A stretch of 64,000 nt of DNA from Lachnospiraceae bacterium (GTDB taxonomy: Bacteria > Bacillota > Clostridia > Lachnospirales > Lachnospiraceae), in NCBI GenBank assembly GCA_009774245.1, contig VSNM01000022.1:9591-73590 (forward strand). The letters run 5' to 3'. Positions 17,647-26,730 of this stretch are shown here, one piece after another. Position numbers and translations under genes: made by a program. The number at the start of each line of letters is the position of its first letter. Position 1 is the stretch's first letter. The notes under the pieces were generated by a model that was not told the origin of the DNA, made no database searches, and worked only from the letters and a program-made list of their open reading frames with translations.

Positions 17647-18018
17647 ATGTATATAGAGATTGATTTTAACAGTGATGAAGCTCTTTACCTGCAGTTGCGC
17701 AATCAGATTATCATCGGGATAGCCACGTCCCAGTTTCAGGAAGGGGACACACTTCCTTCTGTGAGACAGCTTGCAGATACGATCGGCATTAATATGCATA
17801 CGGTCAACAAGGCGTACTCTGTGTTAAAGCAGGAAGGCTTTGTGAAGGTGGATCGGCGGAAGGGTGCAGTGATTGCGATTGATATTGACAAGATTCAGGC
17901 GAAAGAGGACTTGAAGCGCGATATGCAGGTGCTGCTGGCCAAGAGCAGCTGTAAGCAGATATCAAGGGAGGAAGTCCATGCACTGATAGACGAGATCTAT
18001 GAAGGCTATGAGGAGTAG
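17647..18018 (+). CDS. GntR-family regulator, YtrA subfamily
   Basis: 123 residues. An N-terminal winged helix (YLQLRNQIIIGIATSQFQEGDTLPSVRQLADTIG, then NMHTVNKAYSVLKQEGFV) is followed by only a short helical tail, the layout of YtrA-type regulators, which lack a large effector domain. The ribosome site is GGAAGGAG. It precedes clpC by 52 bases with no terminator. YtrA proteins usually sit with ABC transporter genes; here the partner is clpC, in the position held by ctsR-mcsA-mcsB in Bacillus. It may autoregulate this operon, but that is inference. Confidence 0.88.
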   Translation: MYIEIDFNSDEALYLQLRNQIIIGIATSQFQEGDTLPSVRQLADTIGINMHTVNKAYSVLKQEGFVKVDRRKGAVIAIDIDKIQAKEDLKRDMQVLLAKSSCKQISREEVHALIDEIYEGYEE

Positions 18019-18070
18019 GGATATGAATGGAAATGTGGAAATAAGGAAATAACATGGAGGCACAGAAAAC

Positions 18071-20554
18071 ATGCAGCAGTATACAGATAAAGCCAAGGCA
18101 GCACTGCAGAAGGCTGCCAAAGCTGCAAAAGATTTGCATCAGAGCTATATCGGGAGTGAACATATTCTCGTGGGGCTTGTAAAGGAAAAATCAGGCGTCG
18201 CGGCGAGAGTGCTTGCTGAGAATGGCGTGGATGAGGTGCAGCTCATCAGCATGATCAGGGAGCTGATCGCACCGGAGGGAGATGTGGCGCTGATGGAGCG
18301 GGACGGTTATTCACCGAGGGCTTCGAAGGTGCTCGAGGACAGTCACCTGCTGGCGGAAAAGTATGGGAGCCGGCTGACGGGGACGGAACACATCCTGCTC
18401 GCGCTTCTGAGAGAGGGCGAAAATGTGGGGCTCAGGCTCCTGAATACCATCGGCATCAATGTTCAGAAATTATACATGGATACGCTGATCGCCATGGGGG
18501 AGGATATCAACCGGCACAAGGATGACCTCAACAAGAACAGAAATAAAAAGAAGGGCTATGGCATCACCCAGACCTTGAACCAGTACAGTAGAGATCTGAC
18601 CAGCCTTGCCAAGGAGGGAAAGCTTGATCCCGTTGTGGGCAGGGAGACGGAGATCATGCGTGTCGTGCAGATTTTATCGAGGCGTACCAAGAACAATCCC
18701 TGTCTGATCGGGGAGCCGGGAGTAGGCAAGACCGCCATCGCAGAAGGTCTGGCGCTCCGCATTGTGAACGGGGATGTGCCCGATACAGTCAAGAATAAGC
18801 GCGTTGTGACGCTGGATCTTGCCGGAATGGTGGCAGGCTCGAAATACCGCGGGGAGTTTGAGGAGCGCATCAAGAGAGTGATCCGGGAAGTGATCGATGC
18901 GGGGAACATCTACCTGTTCCTGGACGAGATTCATACACTGATCGGCGCTGGCGGCGCGGAGGGTGCGATCGATGCGTCCAACATCCTCAAACCATCCCTC
19001 TCAAGAGGAGAGATTCAGCTGATCGGCGCCACGACGATCGCGGAGTACCGCAAATATATCGAGAAAGACGCAGCGCTCGAGCGGCGTTTTCAGCCAGTGA
19101 TGGTGGAGGAACCCAATGAGAGTGAGGCCGTTGAGATACTGAACGGAGTGGCGTACAAGTATGAGGAGCATCACAATGTAACCATCACACAGGAGGCGAT
19201 CGAGGCAGCGGTAAAGCTGTCAGACCGGTATATCAACGACAGAAATCTTCCGGATAAGGCGATCGACCTGATTGATGAGGCTTCTGCTGCAATCCGGCTC
19301 AAAAATATGAATGTGCCCGACAGCTTTAAAGAGATGACGGAGCAGATCAAAAAATATGATCTTCAGATAGAGCGTTCGATCAGAATGGAGGCATATACAC
19401 AGGCGGCGGAGCTCCGCAAGGCGCAGGATGAGCTGATCAGGAAATATGACAAGGCAGTGCTCAAATATGAGAAAAACCAGGAGGCACGCAGCCTCGTTGT
19501 GACAGAGAATGATATCGCCGAGGTGGTGGCAAACTGGACTAAGATACCAGTCAAGAAGCTGACGCAGAAGGAGAGTGAGCGGCTGCTGAAACTCGAATCC
19601 ATCCTTCACAAGCGCGTCATCGGTCAGGAGGAGGCTGTCACCGCGGTGGCGCAGACGATGAAACGCGGGCGCGTGGGACTGCAGGACCCCAACAGACCGA
19701 TCGGCTCCTTCCTGTTTTTAGGTCCTACCGGTGTGGGAAAGACAGAGCTCTCCAAGGCGCTGGCTGAGGCGATGTTTGGCTCGGAGAATGCCCTGATCCG
19801 CGTCGATATGTCGGAGTATATGGAGTCGCACTCCGTCTCCAAGATGGTCGGTTCCCCTCCGGGATACGTGGGTTTTGAGGAGGGCGGACAGCTCAGCGAG
19901 AAGGTGCGCAGATCACCGTATTCTGTCGTGCTGTTTGACGAGATCGAGAAGGCGCATCCGGATGTGTTTAATATCCTCCTGCAGGTGCTCGACGACGGTC
20001 ATATCACGGACTCCAAGGGGCGGAAGGTGAGCTTTAAGAACACGATTCTGATCATGACCTCCAATGCGGGAGCACAGCGCATCGTCGATCCCAAAAATCT
20101 CGGATTTGCCGCCAGGAGGGATGCGGAGGCGGATTACAATAAAATGAAATCAGGTGTTATGGAGGAAGTAAAGCGCCTGTTCAAGCCGGAGTTTATCAAC
20201 CGCATCGATGAGATTATGGTATTCCACCCGCTGACAGAGCAGGATATGAAGCAGATCGTCACGCTGCTGTCCAAAAACCTCTGCGAGCGGTGCAGGACAC
20301 AGATGGATATTGATCTGTCATTTACGAACACGCTCAAGGAGTATCTGGTGAAGAAGTACTCCGACCTCAAGATGGGCGCCAGGCCGCTCAAACGCGCGAT
20401 TCAGAACGTGGTGGAGAATGAGCTTGCCACAGCGATACTGGAAGGACGGGTTTCAAGGGGGGATGCCGTGACCGCAGGAGTGCGCGGCGACAAGGTGACT
20501 TTTACAGTAAAGGAAGCAAAAGAAGCGAAAGAAGCAGATCAGAATATTATCTAA
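18071..20554 (+). CDS. clpC: ClpC-type AAA+ unfoldase (Clp protease ATP-binding subunit)
   Basis: 827 residues. Two Clp N-repeats occupy about 1-145. AAA+ domain 1 has Walker A GEPGVGKTA and Walker B LFLDEIH. A middle UVR-like coiled coil (about 430-475, RSIRMEAYTQAAELRKAQDE) follows. AAA+ domain 2 has GPTGVGKTE, VVLFDEIEKAHPDVFN and the GAR sensor-2 (KMGARPLKRAI). It unfolds proteins for ClpP; in Bacillus it works with the adaptors McsB and MecA. The start at ATG 18071 has GGAGG about 10 bases upstream. mcsA, mcsB and ctsR are not present here. Confidence 0.95.
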   Translation: MQQYTDKAKAALQKAAKAAKDLHQSYIGSEHILVGLVKEKSGVAARVLAENGVDEVQLISMIRELIAPEGDVALMERDGYSPRASKVLEDSHLLAEKYGSRLTGTEHILLALLREGENVGLRLLNTIGINVQKLYMDTLIAMGEDINRHKDDLNKNRNKKKGYGITQTLNQYSRDLTSLAKEGKLDPVVGRETEIMRVVQILSRRTKNNPCLIGEPGVGKTAIAEGLALRIVNGDVPDTVKNKRVVTLDLAGMVAGSKYRGEFEERIKRVIREVIDAGNIYLFLDEIHTLIGAGGAEGAIDASNILKPSLSRGEIQLIGATTIAEYRKYIEKDAALERRFQPVMVEEPNESEAVEILNGVAYKYEEHHNVTITQEAIEAAVKLSDRYINDRNLPDKAIDLIDEASAAIRLKNMNVPDSFKEMTEQIKKYDLQIERSIRMEAYTQAAELRKAQDELIRKYDKAVLKYEKNQEARSLVVTENDIAEVVANWTKIPVKKLTQKESERLLKLESILHKRVIGQEEAVTAVAQTMKRGRVGLQDPNRPIGSFLFLGPTGVGKTELSKALAEAMFGSENALIRVDMSEYMESHSVSKMVGSPPGYVGFEEGGQLSEKVRRSPYSVVLFDEIEKAHPDVFNILLQVLDDGHITDSKGRKVSFKNTILIMTSNAGAQRIVDPKNLGFAARRDAEADYNKMKSGVMEEVKRLFKPEFINRIDEIMVFHPLTEQDMKQIVTLLSKNLCERCRTQMDIDLSFTNTLKEYLVKKYSDLKMGARPLKRAIQNVVENELATAILEGRVSRGDAVTAGVRGDKVTFTVKEAKEAKEADQNII

Positions 20555-20641
20555 AAATCTGTGGAAAAAGGTTAAGATATAGTATATTATTATAATGGAA
20601 ACAAAATATAATTCTAATTAACTTTTAGGAGGACAAATGAA

Positions 20642-21055
20642 ATGGCAGTAATTGAGGAATTGCTACGTTCCGAGAGTAACGGAAATATCAGCTTTGGAAA
20701 TCACGGGCTTGCGGCGAAAGCAAAGCTTGAGGACTATGAGCACGCCGGGGATATGTACAAGGTCAAAACCTTCCGGGAGATCACCAAGCTGGAAAAAAAC
20801 GGTTTGTTTTTGTATGAATCGGTTCCGGGTACTTCCGTTCACAATTTTTGTGAGAGCGAAAACGGTGTATCTTTTACGGTGGAGGGAAGCCAGGACGCAC
20901 AGATTACAGTGGGTGTAGCAGATGATTCCGAGTATGAGGTGATCGTAGGCGGCGAGAGCGCGGGCGTGATGAAGACAAATTTATCCGGAAAGCTCAGCAT
21001 CAGCGTGGAGCTTGAGGGATTTGGAGAAGTTGAAGTAAAGATTATAAAGAAATAG
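20642..21055 (+). CDS. conserved hypothetical protein between clpC and radA
   Basis: 137 residues beginning MAVIEELLRSESNGNISFGN; strong ribosome site TTAGGAGGA, and a TATAAT at 20591-20596. No signal peptide or membrane span. The protein appears largely beta-rich in its second half (QITVGVADDSEYEVIVGG, SISVELEGFGEVEVKII). Homologues in related Clostridia have, as I recall, been labelled endosialidase, but no sialidase motif is visible and I would not use that name. The gene ends in its own terminator. Confidence 0.75.
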   Translation: MAVIEELLRSESNGNISFGNHGLAAKAKLEDYEHAGDMYKVKTFREITKLEKNGLFLYESVPGTSVHNFCESENGVSFTVEGSQDAQITVGVADDSEYEVIVGGESAGVMKTNLSGKLSISVELEGFGEVEVKIIKK

Positions 21056-21059
21056 ATTG

Positions 21060-21085
21060 AACCTCCTCATCTGAGGAGGTTCTTT
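21060..21085 (+). terminator. terminator after the hypothetical gene
   Basis: AACCTCCTCA (21060-21069) pairs with TGAGGAGGTT (21072-21081), followed by CTTTAT. The T run is short. Just after it, an approximately 15-base unit (TTTATAAGAGAATT-like) is repeated two to three times up to the radA ribosome site. Confidence 0.65.
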
Positions 21086-21126
21086 ATAAGAGAATTTTTT
21101 ATAAGAGAATTATTTAGGAGAATTTT

Positions 21127-22482
21127 ATGGCAAAAAAGAGTACGACAGTTTTTTTCTGTCAGGAGTGCGGATACGAGTCCTCCAAGTGGATGGGACAGTG
21201 CCCTGCCTGCAAGAAGTGGAATTCCTTTGTGGAGGAGAAGGTCAATGTGACCAATTCGAAGATAACCCCGTTTCGGGAGGCGGCAAAGCCTGTCAGGATC
21301 GGTGCGATCTCCATGCGGGAGGAGGAACGCATAAACACCGGCATCGCTGAGCTTGACCGCGTGCTGGGGGGGGGAATCATGCATGGCTCCCTGACGCTGG
21401 TGGGAGGCGATCCCGGAATTGGGAAATCCACACTTCTGCTGCAGATGTGCAGGCTGCTTGCCAACGCGGGCAGAAAAGTTTTGTATATATCGGGGGAGGA
21501 GTCCTTAAAGCAGATCAAGCTCAGGGCGAACCGGATTGGCGATTTTCAAGACACGATGCTGCTTCTGTGCGAGACGAATCTGGACATTGTGGAGGAGACA
21601 ATCCGCCACAGCGAGCCGGAGATCGTCGTCATTGACTCGATACAGACAATGTATCAGGAGTCCGTCTCCTCGGCACCGGGGAGCGTGTCCCAGGTGCGGG
21701 AGGCGACAAATGTCTTTCTGCAGCTCGCAAAGGGCATGGGAACCTCGATCTTTATTGTGGGGCATGTCACAAAGGAAGGGACCGTAGCGGGGCCGCGCGT
21801 GCTGGAGCATATGGTCGATACAGTGCTGTATTTCGAGGGGGACAGGTATGCTTCCTACAGGATTCTGCGGGGAGTCAAGAACCGTTTTGGTTCCACCAAC
21901 GAGATCGGTGTGTTTGAGATGCGCAAGGAAGGGCTTATCGAGGTGGAGAATCCATCGGAGTATATGCTGAGCGGCAAACCGGTAGGTGCAAGCGGCTCAG
22001 TCGTGATCTGCTCCGTGGAGGGCACAAGGCCCATCTTGGTCGAGATACAGGCGCTTGTGTGCAGGACGAACTTCGGAATCCCGAGGCGTCAGACGACGGG
22101 CACTGATTTTAACAGAGTCAATCTCCTGATGGCAGTGCTGGAGAAACGCCTGGGCATGCAGATCGGGGACTGCGACGCCTATGTAAACATAGCGGGCGGC
22201 ATGAAGATCAATGAGCCGGCGATCGATCTGGGACTGATCATGGCGATCGTGTCCAGCTTCAAAAATCGTCCCGTGGACGATCGGACGATCGTGTTTGGCG
22301 AGGTGGGGCTCAGCGGCGAGGTGCGCGCCGTGAGCATGGCGCAGCAGCGGGTGCAGGAGGCAAGGAAGCTTGGGTATGATACTGTGATCATGCCGCGTGT
22401 CAATCTGGAAGGGATGGACCAGATTGACGGGATTAAAATTGTCGGCGTCGGCGGCATCGGCGAGGCGATTGATATCATATAG
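21127..22482 (+). CDS. radA: DNA repair protein RadA (Sms)
   Basis: 451 residues; a branch-migration helicase acting in recombination repair and transformation. The N-terminal zinc ribbon is CQECGYESSKWMGQCPACKKWN split as CxxC...CxxC. The RecA-like core has Walker A GGDPGIGKST at residues about 93-102 and the RadA-specific KNRFGSTNE. The C-terminal Lon-protease-like domain ends the protein. Ribosome site TTAGGAG before ATG 21127. The clpC-radA proximity is conserved with other Firmicutes. Confidence 0.95.
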   Translation: MAKKSTTVFFCQECGYESSKWMGQCPACKKWNSFVEEKVNVTNSKITPFREAAKPVRIGAISMREEERINTGIAELDRVLGGGIMHGSLTLVGGDPGIGKSTLLLQMCRLLANAGRKVLYISGEESLKQIKLRANRIGDFQDTMLLLCETNLDIVEETIRHSEPEIVVIDSIQTMYQESVSSAPGSVSQVREATNVFLQLAKGMGTSIFIVGHVTKEGTVAGPRVLEHMVDTVLYFEGDRYASYRILRGVKNRFGSTNEIGVFEMRKEGLIEVENPSEYMLSGKPVGASGSVVICSVEGTRPILVEIQALVCRTNFGIPRRQTTGTDFNRVNLLMAVLEKRLGMQIGDCDAYVNIAGGMKINEPAIDLGLIMAIVSSFKNRPVDDRTIVFGEVGLSGEVRAVSMAQQRVQEARKLGYDTVIMPRVNLEGMDQIDGIKIVGVGGIGEAIDII

Positions 22483-22513
22483 TCTATATCATGAAAGAGA
22501 GGTTGAATGGAGG

Positions 22514-23815
22514 ATGAAGGAAAACGTAAAGGAATTGATGGATTTTCTGGACAGCAGTCCGACAAGCTATCATGCGGTGGACAATATGAGAAGGGCGCTG
22601 CTGCAGGAAGGTTTTACAGAGCTCTCAGAGAAGCAGATCTGGTCACTGGAACGGGGTGGAGATTATTTCGCGGTGCGGAATGATTCGTCCATGATCGCGT
22701 TTCGGGTGCCGGAGTGCGCTATCAGTGAGATTAAGGGGTATCATGTGTACGCGGCTCATTCGGATTCCCCCGCATTTAAGATAAAGGAAAATCCGGAAAT
22801 CGAGAAGGAGGGGATTTATGTCAGCCTGAACACGGAGAAGTATGGCGGAATGATTCTGTCCACATGGCTTGACAGGCCGCTCACCATCGCGGGGAGAGTC
22901 TGTGTGGAGGAGAACGGTGAGATTGTATCTTGCCCTGTGAGATTAAAGGATAATATCTGCATGATACCCAGCCTTGCGATTCATATGAACAGGGATGCAA
23001 ACAATGGCGTGGCGCTCAGCGCGCAGAGCGATATGCTGCCGCTGCTTGCCATGAGCGCTCCGAACGACGGGGACGCTTCGGTCAAGGGGATGCTTCACCG
23101 GATGCTGGCAGAAGCCGTGTTGCGGCCGGACAGTGCGATATTTTCTGGCGATCTCTTTGTGGAAAATTGTGAGAAGGCAGTTCTGGCGGGGGCAAAAGAC
23201 GAGTTTATCATGACGCCGCGGTATGATGACCTCGCGTGTGTCTTTGCGGGTTTTAAAGCGATCGTCAGCAAAAAATCGGCGCGCTATATTGATGTGTTTG
23301 CCGTGTTTGACAATGAGGAGGTGGGCAGTCTCACGAGACAGGGTGCGGACTCGACTTTCTTTCGGGATACGCTGGAAAATATCGCGGATGGACTGGGAGC
23401 AGGCGGGAGAGTTTACCGCACCTGGACGGCGGACAGCTTTATGCTCAGCGCTGACAACGGGCATGCGTGTCACCCCAATCAGGGAGGAAAGGCAGACCTC
23501 ACGAACCGCCCGCATCTGAACGGGGGCGTCGTGCTCAAATATCATGGCGGGCAGAAATATGCGACAGATGCGTATTCTGCGGCATATGTCAGGAAGCTGT
23601 GCGGCGCAAACGATATTCCGCTCCAGACATACGCAAACCACTCGGATATACCGGGTGGCTCGACGCTGGGAAACCTCGCGATGGCACAGGTATCCATGGC
23701 AGCAGCGGACATCGGGCTGCCGCAGCTTGCCATGCACTCCGCGTACGAGACAGGTGGAGCGAAGGATATCGGATACCTGATTCGGCTCGCAGAGGTATTT
23801 TATTGTGAAGAATAA
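22514..23815 (+). CDS. M18-family zinc aminopeptidase
   Basis: 433 residues from ATG 22514; the longer frame from 22397 runs through radA. Cytosolic tetrahedral aminopeptidase for acidic or neutral N-terminal residues. Metal-site motifs are visible: YAAHSDSPAF (His/Asp), FDNEEVGSLT (Glu pair), DNGHACHPN, and TYANHSDIPGGSTLG (last His). The start has GAGAGG 11 bases upstream, while a GGAGG abuts the ATG and is too close to act. Its 3' end overlaps the convergent M56 gene by 16 bases. Confidence 0.92.
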   Translation: MKENVKELMDFLDSSPTSYHAVDNMRRALLQEGFTELSEKQIWSLERGGDYFAVRNDSSMIAFRVPECAISEIKGYHVYAAHSDSPAFKIKENPEIEKEGIYVSLNTEKYGGMILSTWLDRPLTIAGRVCVEENGEIVSCPVRLKDNICMIPSLAIHMNRDANNGVALSAQSDMLPLLAMSAPNDGDASVKGMLHRMLAEAVLRPDSAIFSGDLFVENCEKAVLAGAKDEFIMTPRYDDLACVFAGFKAIVSKKSARYIDVFAVFDNEEVGSLTRQGADSTFFRDTLENIADGLGAGGRVYRTWTADSFMLSADNGHACHPNQGGKADLTNRPHLNGGVVLKYHGGQKYATDAYSAAYVRKLCGANDIPLQTYANHSDIPGGSTLGNLAMAQVSMAAADIGLPQLAMHSAYETGGAKDIGYLIRLAEVFYCEE

Positions 23816-25554
23816 TTGTGGAAGGTGATCGTATCTGTGACTTCTGGCGGCTCGTCCTCCTGTAGATGCACGTTTACCATGCCGCCGTGCGTTGCGTACC
23901 GCTGGCTGCTTTGCTGCAGCTCTTGTGTGCGGCGGTCGTACACGTCGTCCCCTTCCCGGAAGGCAGAGACGGCGACGATCTCGCCGAGGCGGTTTCTCTC
24001 AACGGTAATGTCATATGTGCCCTCTGGCTGCGACATGTAGCGTCCGATCATTTTATCGGAATAGGTGCGTATGGTCTCGCCGTTGTACAGCAGCGTCATA
24101 TCATTCTGTTCATCCTTGCGGACGAGTCCCCACTTTTCGTATTCCGCGTAGAGCTCCTCACTGCTCAGACACAGTGAGATGTCCAGTGTAAACGCATTTT
24201 TCTCCACATGAAATTCGTCGGCGAGCGCAGCGATGATCTGTTTTTCTAAAATATCCGGATCGTTGGTGGTATCGGCTCTCATGATGTCGAAGATCACATT
24301 TTCGGCTCGGTTCTGCGCATCTTGTCCCAGCAGGGCATCTCGTGTCAGACTGGCACGCACACCCCATCGGCAGCTGTCAGAGGAGCAGTATGCAGTCAGA
24401 TCGGGATAAAAGGGTGCCTGTCCGCTGGTGGCAAGGACGACAGAGCCGCTCAGCACGAGGCAGACAGAGAAGGCCAGCAGCAGGGTGGAGGCTTTATGAT
24501 AGTGCAGGATATTTTGGATGCGTTTCTCTACCTCCGTCCTGGAAAAGGCGCTGTAGAGCAGAGTCGGGCGGCTTCCGGAGATGGCCATGGCAAGCAGGCT
24601 GAAAGCGTAGCTCTTTTTCGTTTCCTCTGCGTTGTCCCCGCGATCGTACAGACGCAGGACTGCTTCGTCACAGGCTGTCTCCAGATCAGCGGCAAGATAT
24701 CTGGACATGATCCAGACCAGAGGGTTGAACCAGTGGATGCAGAGTGTGATGAGCATGATGCATTTTATCCAGTTGTCCCTCCGGCGGATATGCATGGTCT
24801 CATGGCAGATGATGTGGCGCAGAAGCTCTGTATTGCCAAAATCCATGCGCGCAGGCAGATAAATCCTGGGCGCGAGCAGACCGCATACCAGCGGAGAGGC
24901 GATCACATCATTTGTAAATACCAGGATATGTCCCATATCCATCTCGCGAAGGAGCGTGTTGATCGTCTCATTGTGCTCGACGAGGAGCGAGGAGTGCAGC
25001 TGTCTGGTATATCTGTATCTCTGGGCGAGCAGAATGCCTGCGGTAGCAAGCGCCCCTGCAAAGTAGACAAAAAGTACAAGCGGCGCATAGATGGATTGGA
25101 TGAACTGCAGCGCATTGTCGGAGTACGAGATGCAAAACGCCTCCTCCGATACGGCGGCTTCCGCTTCGATCACATCGGTTGTCCTAGGCTTGGCCGATGT
25201 GGAGTAATCCACCTCACTGTAGGAAGCTTCGTTATAGGAAGCTTCATTGTGGGGAGCAGCACTGGGAAGTTCTTCAGCGATAGCACTACCCTCTGTAAGT
25301 ATCGCGGTTTGTATCATGTTGTCGGCGGTCACGAAAGAGCTGTCAAGGGCGAAACCGGGAACTGCCAGACTCAAGGGGCTGCTCAGTGAGAATGGCACCA
25401 GCAGACGCAGCAGGATGACACTCCAGAGCGCGGGAAATACGAATTTTGGAAGTCTGTTTTTCAACAGTCCCCGAAGCACGAGAACCGCGGATATCATGAT
25501 ACTTCCATAAAAAACCATCAGGTAAAATGGCATATTTAATTTGAGATTGAGCAT
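23800..25554 (-). CDS. BlaR1/MecR1-like M56 membrane metallopeptidase
   Basis: 584 residues. Membrane spans near the N-terminus (FYLMVFYGSIMISAVLVLRG, FVFPALWSVILLRLLVPF), a periplasmic loop, a further span, then the M56 zinc motif HETMH with downstream ETACDEAVL, then a span near residue 370 and an external C-terminal domain of about 190 residues. That C-terminal domain lacks the SxxK/KTG motifs of the BlaR1 penicillin sensor, so the signal sensed is not obviously a beta-lactam. In the external loop a short tandem repeat NEASY-NEASY-SEVDY is visible. It lies 25 bases after blaI-like gene; by family analogy it cleaves that repressor. Confidence 0.88.
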   Translation of the reverse strand: MLNLKLNMPFYLMVFYGSIMISAVLVLRGLLKNRLPKFVFPALWSVILLRLLVPFSLSSPLSLAVPGFALDSSFVTADNMIQTAILTEGSAIAEELPSAAPHNEASYNEASYSEVDYSTSAKPRTTDVIEAEAAVSEEAFCISYSDNALQFIQSIYAPLVLFVYFAGALATAGILLAQRYRYTRQLHSSLLVEHNETINTLLREMDMGHILVFTNDVIASPLVCGLLAPRIYLPARMDFGNTELLRHIICHETMHIRRRDNWIKCIMLITLCIHWFNPLVWIMSRYLAADLETACDEAVLRLYDRGDNAEETKKSYAFSLLAMAISGSRPTLLYSAFSRTEVEKRIQNILHYHKASTLLLAFSVCLVLSGSVVLATSGQAPFYPDLTAYCSSDSCRWGVRASLTRDALLGQDAQNRAENVIFDIMRADTTNDPDILEKQIIAALADEFHVEKNAFTLDISLCLSSEELYAEYEKWGLVRKDEQNDMTLLYNGETIRTYSDKMIGRYMSQPEGTYDITVERNRLGEIVAVSAFREGDDVYDRRTQELQQSSQRYATHGGMVNVHLQEDEPPEVTDTITFHNYSSQ

Positions 25555-25579
25555 AGTGTTCTCCTTTCTGATACTTAAT

Positions 25580-25939
25580 TTATGATTCGTTTGAATCTCT
25601 GATCATTTTTGCAAGTCTTGCTGCATCCTCCTCTGAAATTCCCTGATTTTTGAGAAAAGAAGAGAAAAAAAGCTCGCTCGAGCCACCAAACATCTTGTCA
25701 ATCAGTTGCTCTGTCTCGCTCTGTGCGGCCTCGTCGCGGCTCACGAGCGCTCTGCAGACAAATCCGGGTTCTTCGCGCTCGATGGCGCCCTTTTCGATGC
25801 ATTTTTTGATGACCGTGTAGGTGGTATTCTTGTTCCAGCCTATGCGCTTTGAGAGTATGTCCACGATTTCCTTCGCGGATTTTGGTTCCTGTTCCCACAA
25901 GACTTCCATGACCTTTAGTTCCGAATCAAATAGTTTCAT
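25580..25939 (-). CDS. BlaI/MecI/CopY-family repressor
   Basis: 119 residues. N-terminal winged helix (LFDSELKVMEVLWEQEPKSAKEIVDILSKRIGWNKNTTYTVIKKCIEKGAI) and C-terminal dimerisation helices, where the family is usually cleaved. Ribosome site AGGAGG upstream. First gene of a two-gene operon with the M56 peptidase. The control region carries two matching dyads that overlap its own promoter, so autorepression is very likely. Confidence 0.93.
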   Translation of the reverse strand: MKLFDSELKVMEVLWEQEPKSAKEIVDILSKRIGWNKNTTYTVIKKCIEKGAIEREEPGFVCRALVSRDEAAQSETEQLIDKMFGGSSELFFSSFLKNQGISEEDAARLAKMIRDSNES

Positions 25940-25968
25940 GATCGTGTCCTCCTTGTTTTCAATGTTTG

Positions 25969-26016
25969 GACTATTACAATAGTCTGTTGGCCTAAGACTA
26001 GACTATCACAATAGTC
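25969..26016. promoter_or_regulatory. two BlaI-type operator dyads
   Basis: GACTATTACAATAGTC (25969-25984) and GACTATCACAATAGTC (26001-26016) are near-identical palindromes with centres 32 bases apart. The second one spans the spacer and -10 of the minus-strand promoter; the first lies just after the expected transcription start. This is the usual arrangement for a BlaI-family repressor. Confidence 0.85.
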
Positions 26017-26028
26017 TATTGTTGTCAA
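26000..26028 (-). promoter_or_regulatory. promoter of the blaI-like/M56 operon
   Basis: On the minus strand, TTGACA (26028-26023), 17-base spacer and TAGTCT (26005-26000). The distal operator fills the spacer. Confidence 0.75.
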
Positions 26029-26103
26029 TACAAAAAATGGAGAGGCGTATAAAAAAATAAGCAGAGGAAAATTTTTCCACTACTCATTTAAGTTTCATAA
26101 TAA

Positions 26104-26174
26104 CAGGGGCAGCAAGAATCGAACTCGCATTGACGGTTTTGGAGACCGCTGTTCTACCGTTGAACTATGCCCCT
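26104..26174 (-). tRNA. tRNA-Trp (CCA)
   Basis: 71-base cloverleaf on the minus strand. The acceptor stem AGGGGCA pairs with TGCCCCT, the anticodon stem GCGGT/ACCGT encloses CTCCAAA with anticodon CCA, the T loop is TTCGATT, and the discriminator is G73. The 3' CCA is not encoded. Confidence 0.96.
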
Positions 26175-26283
26175 TCGGACAGTTTATGTAAGCAATTTGC
26201 TCACTGACGAATTATAGTATAGCACAATATGGGATAAAAAAGCAAGCAAAAAATGAAAAAAATTGCACACAATGTTATTTATC

Positions 26284-26505
26284 TTATTTATCCTTGTTTG
26301 CCGCCTTTTTTAACTGGTACTGCACAACATATCTCTTGACAATTCTGTCGGTGTGCGCAGAGACAACGTACAGGATCTCGTCGAGATTCATGCCGGAATC
26401 AAAGGCTTTCTGAAGCGCTGTGTCAAAGCCTGTGCCGGAGAGATCGGTGTCCAGGTTAGAGGCTGCCTCGTTTAATGTGGAACGGTCTTCTTTAAAGATA
26501 CTCAT
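26284..26505 (-). CDS. small conserved hypothetical protein (73 aa)
   Basis: The start ATG (26505-26503) follows GAAAGGAG at a good distance; an in-frame upstream ATG at 26538 has none. Product begins MSIFKEDRSTLNEAASNLD, is mostly helical and hydrophilic, and ends in a lysine-rich tail. No signal peptide or known motif. It is a single-gene unit between tRNA-Trp and the divergent XRE operon. Confidence 0.7.
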   Translation of the reverse strand: MSIFKEDRSTLNEAASNLDTDLSGTGFDTALQKAFDSGMNLDEILYVVSAHTDRIVKRYVVQYQLKKAANKDK

Positions 26506-26644
26506 ACAAACTCCTTTCACAATACAAAAATGCAACAACTATATTATAGCAATATAGTGCGGATGCGTCAATAACAAAAATTTTCAAAATATTCGAAATA
26601 ATACATCATTTTAAGTCATATTCGCGGTGAGAGGGATATATTGA

Positions 26645-26673
26645 TTGACAGTAATTCGGTCAGGGCGTATAAT
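26645..26673 (+). promoter_or_regulatory. consensus promoter of the XRE-CheC-YihY operon
   Basis: Perfect TTGACA (26645-26650), 17-base spacer and TATAAT (26668-26673), 58 bases before the first gene. Expression should be strong and needs no activator. Confidence 0.85.
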
Positions 26674-26730
26674 GAGGTTATATTCATGGATGATATCAAT
26701 TTTTAAAGTATTGGGGGATAGTGAGTAGCA

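Noticed and set aside
24322..25389. Open frame of over 350 codons on the plus strand opposite the M56 gene
   Set aside because: Antisense shadow: no ribosome site, no domain, and the minus-strand frame has all M56 motifs.
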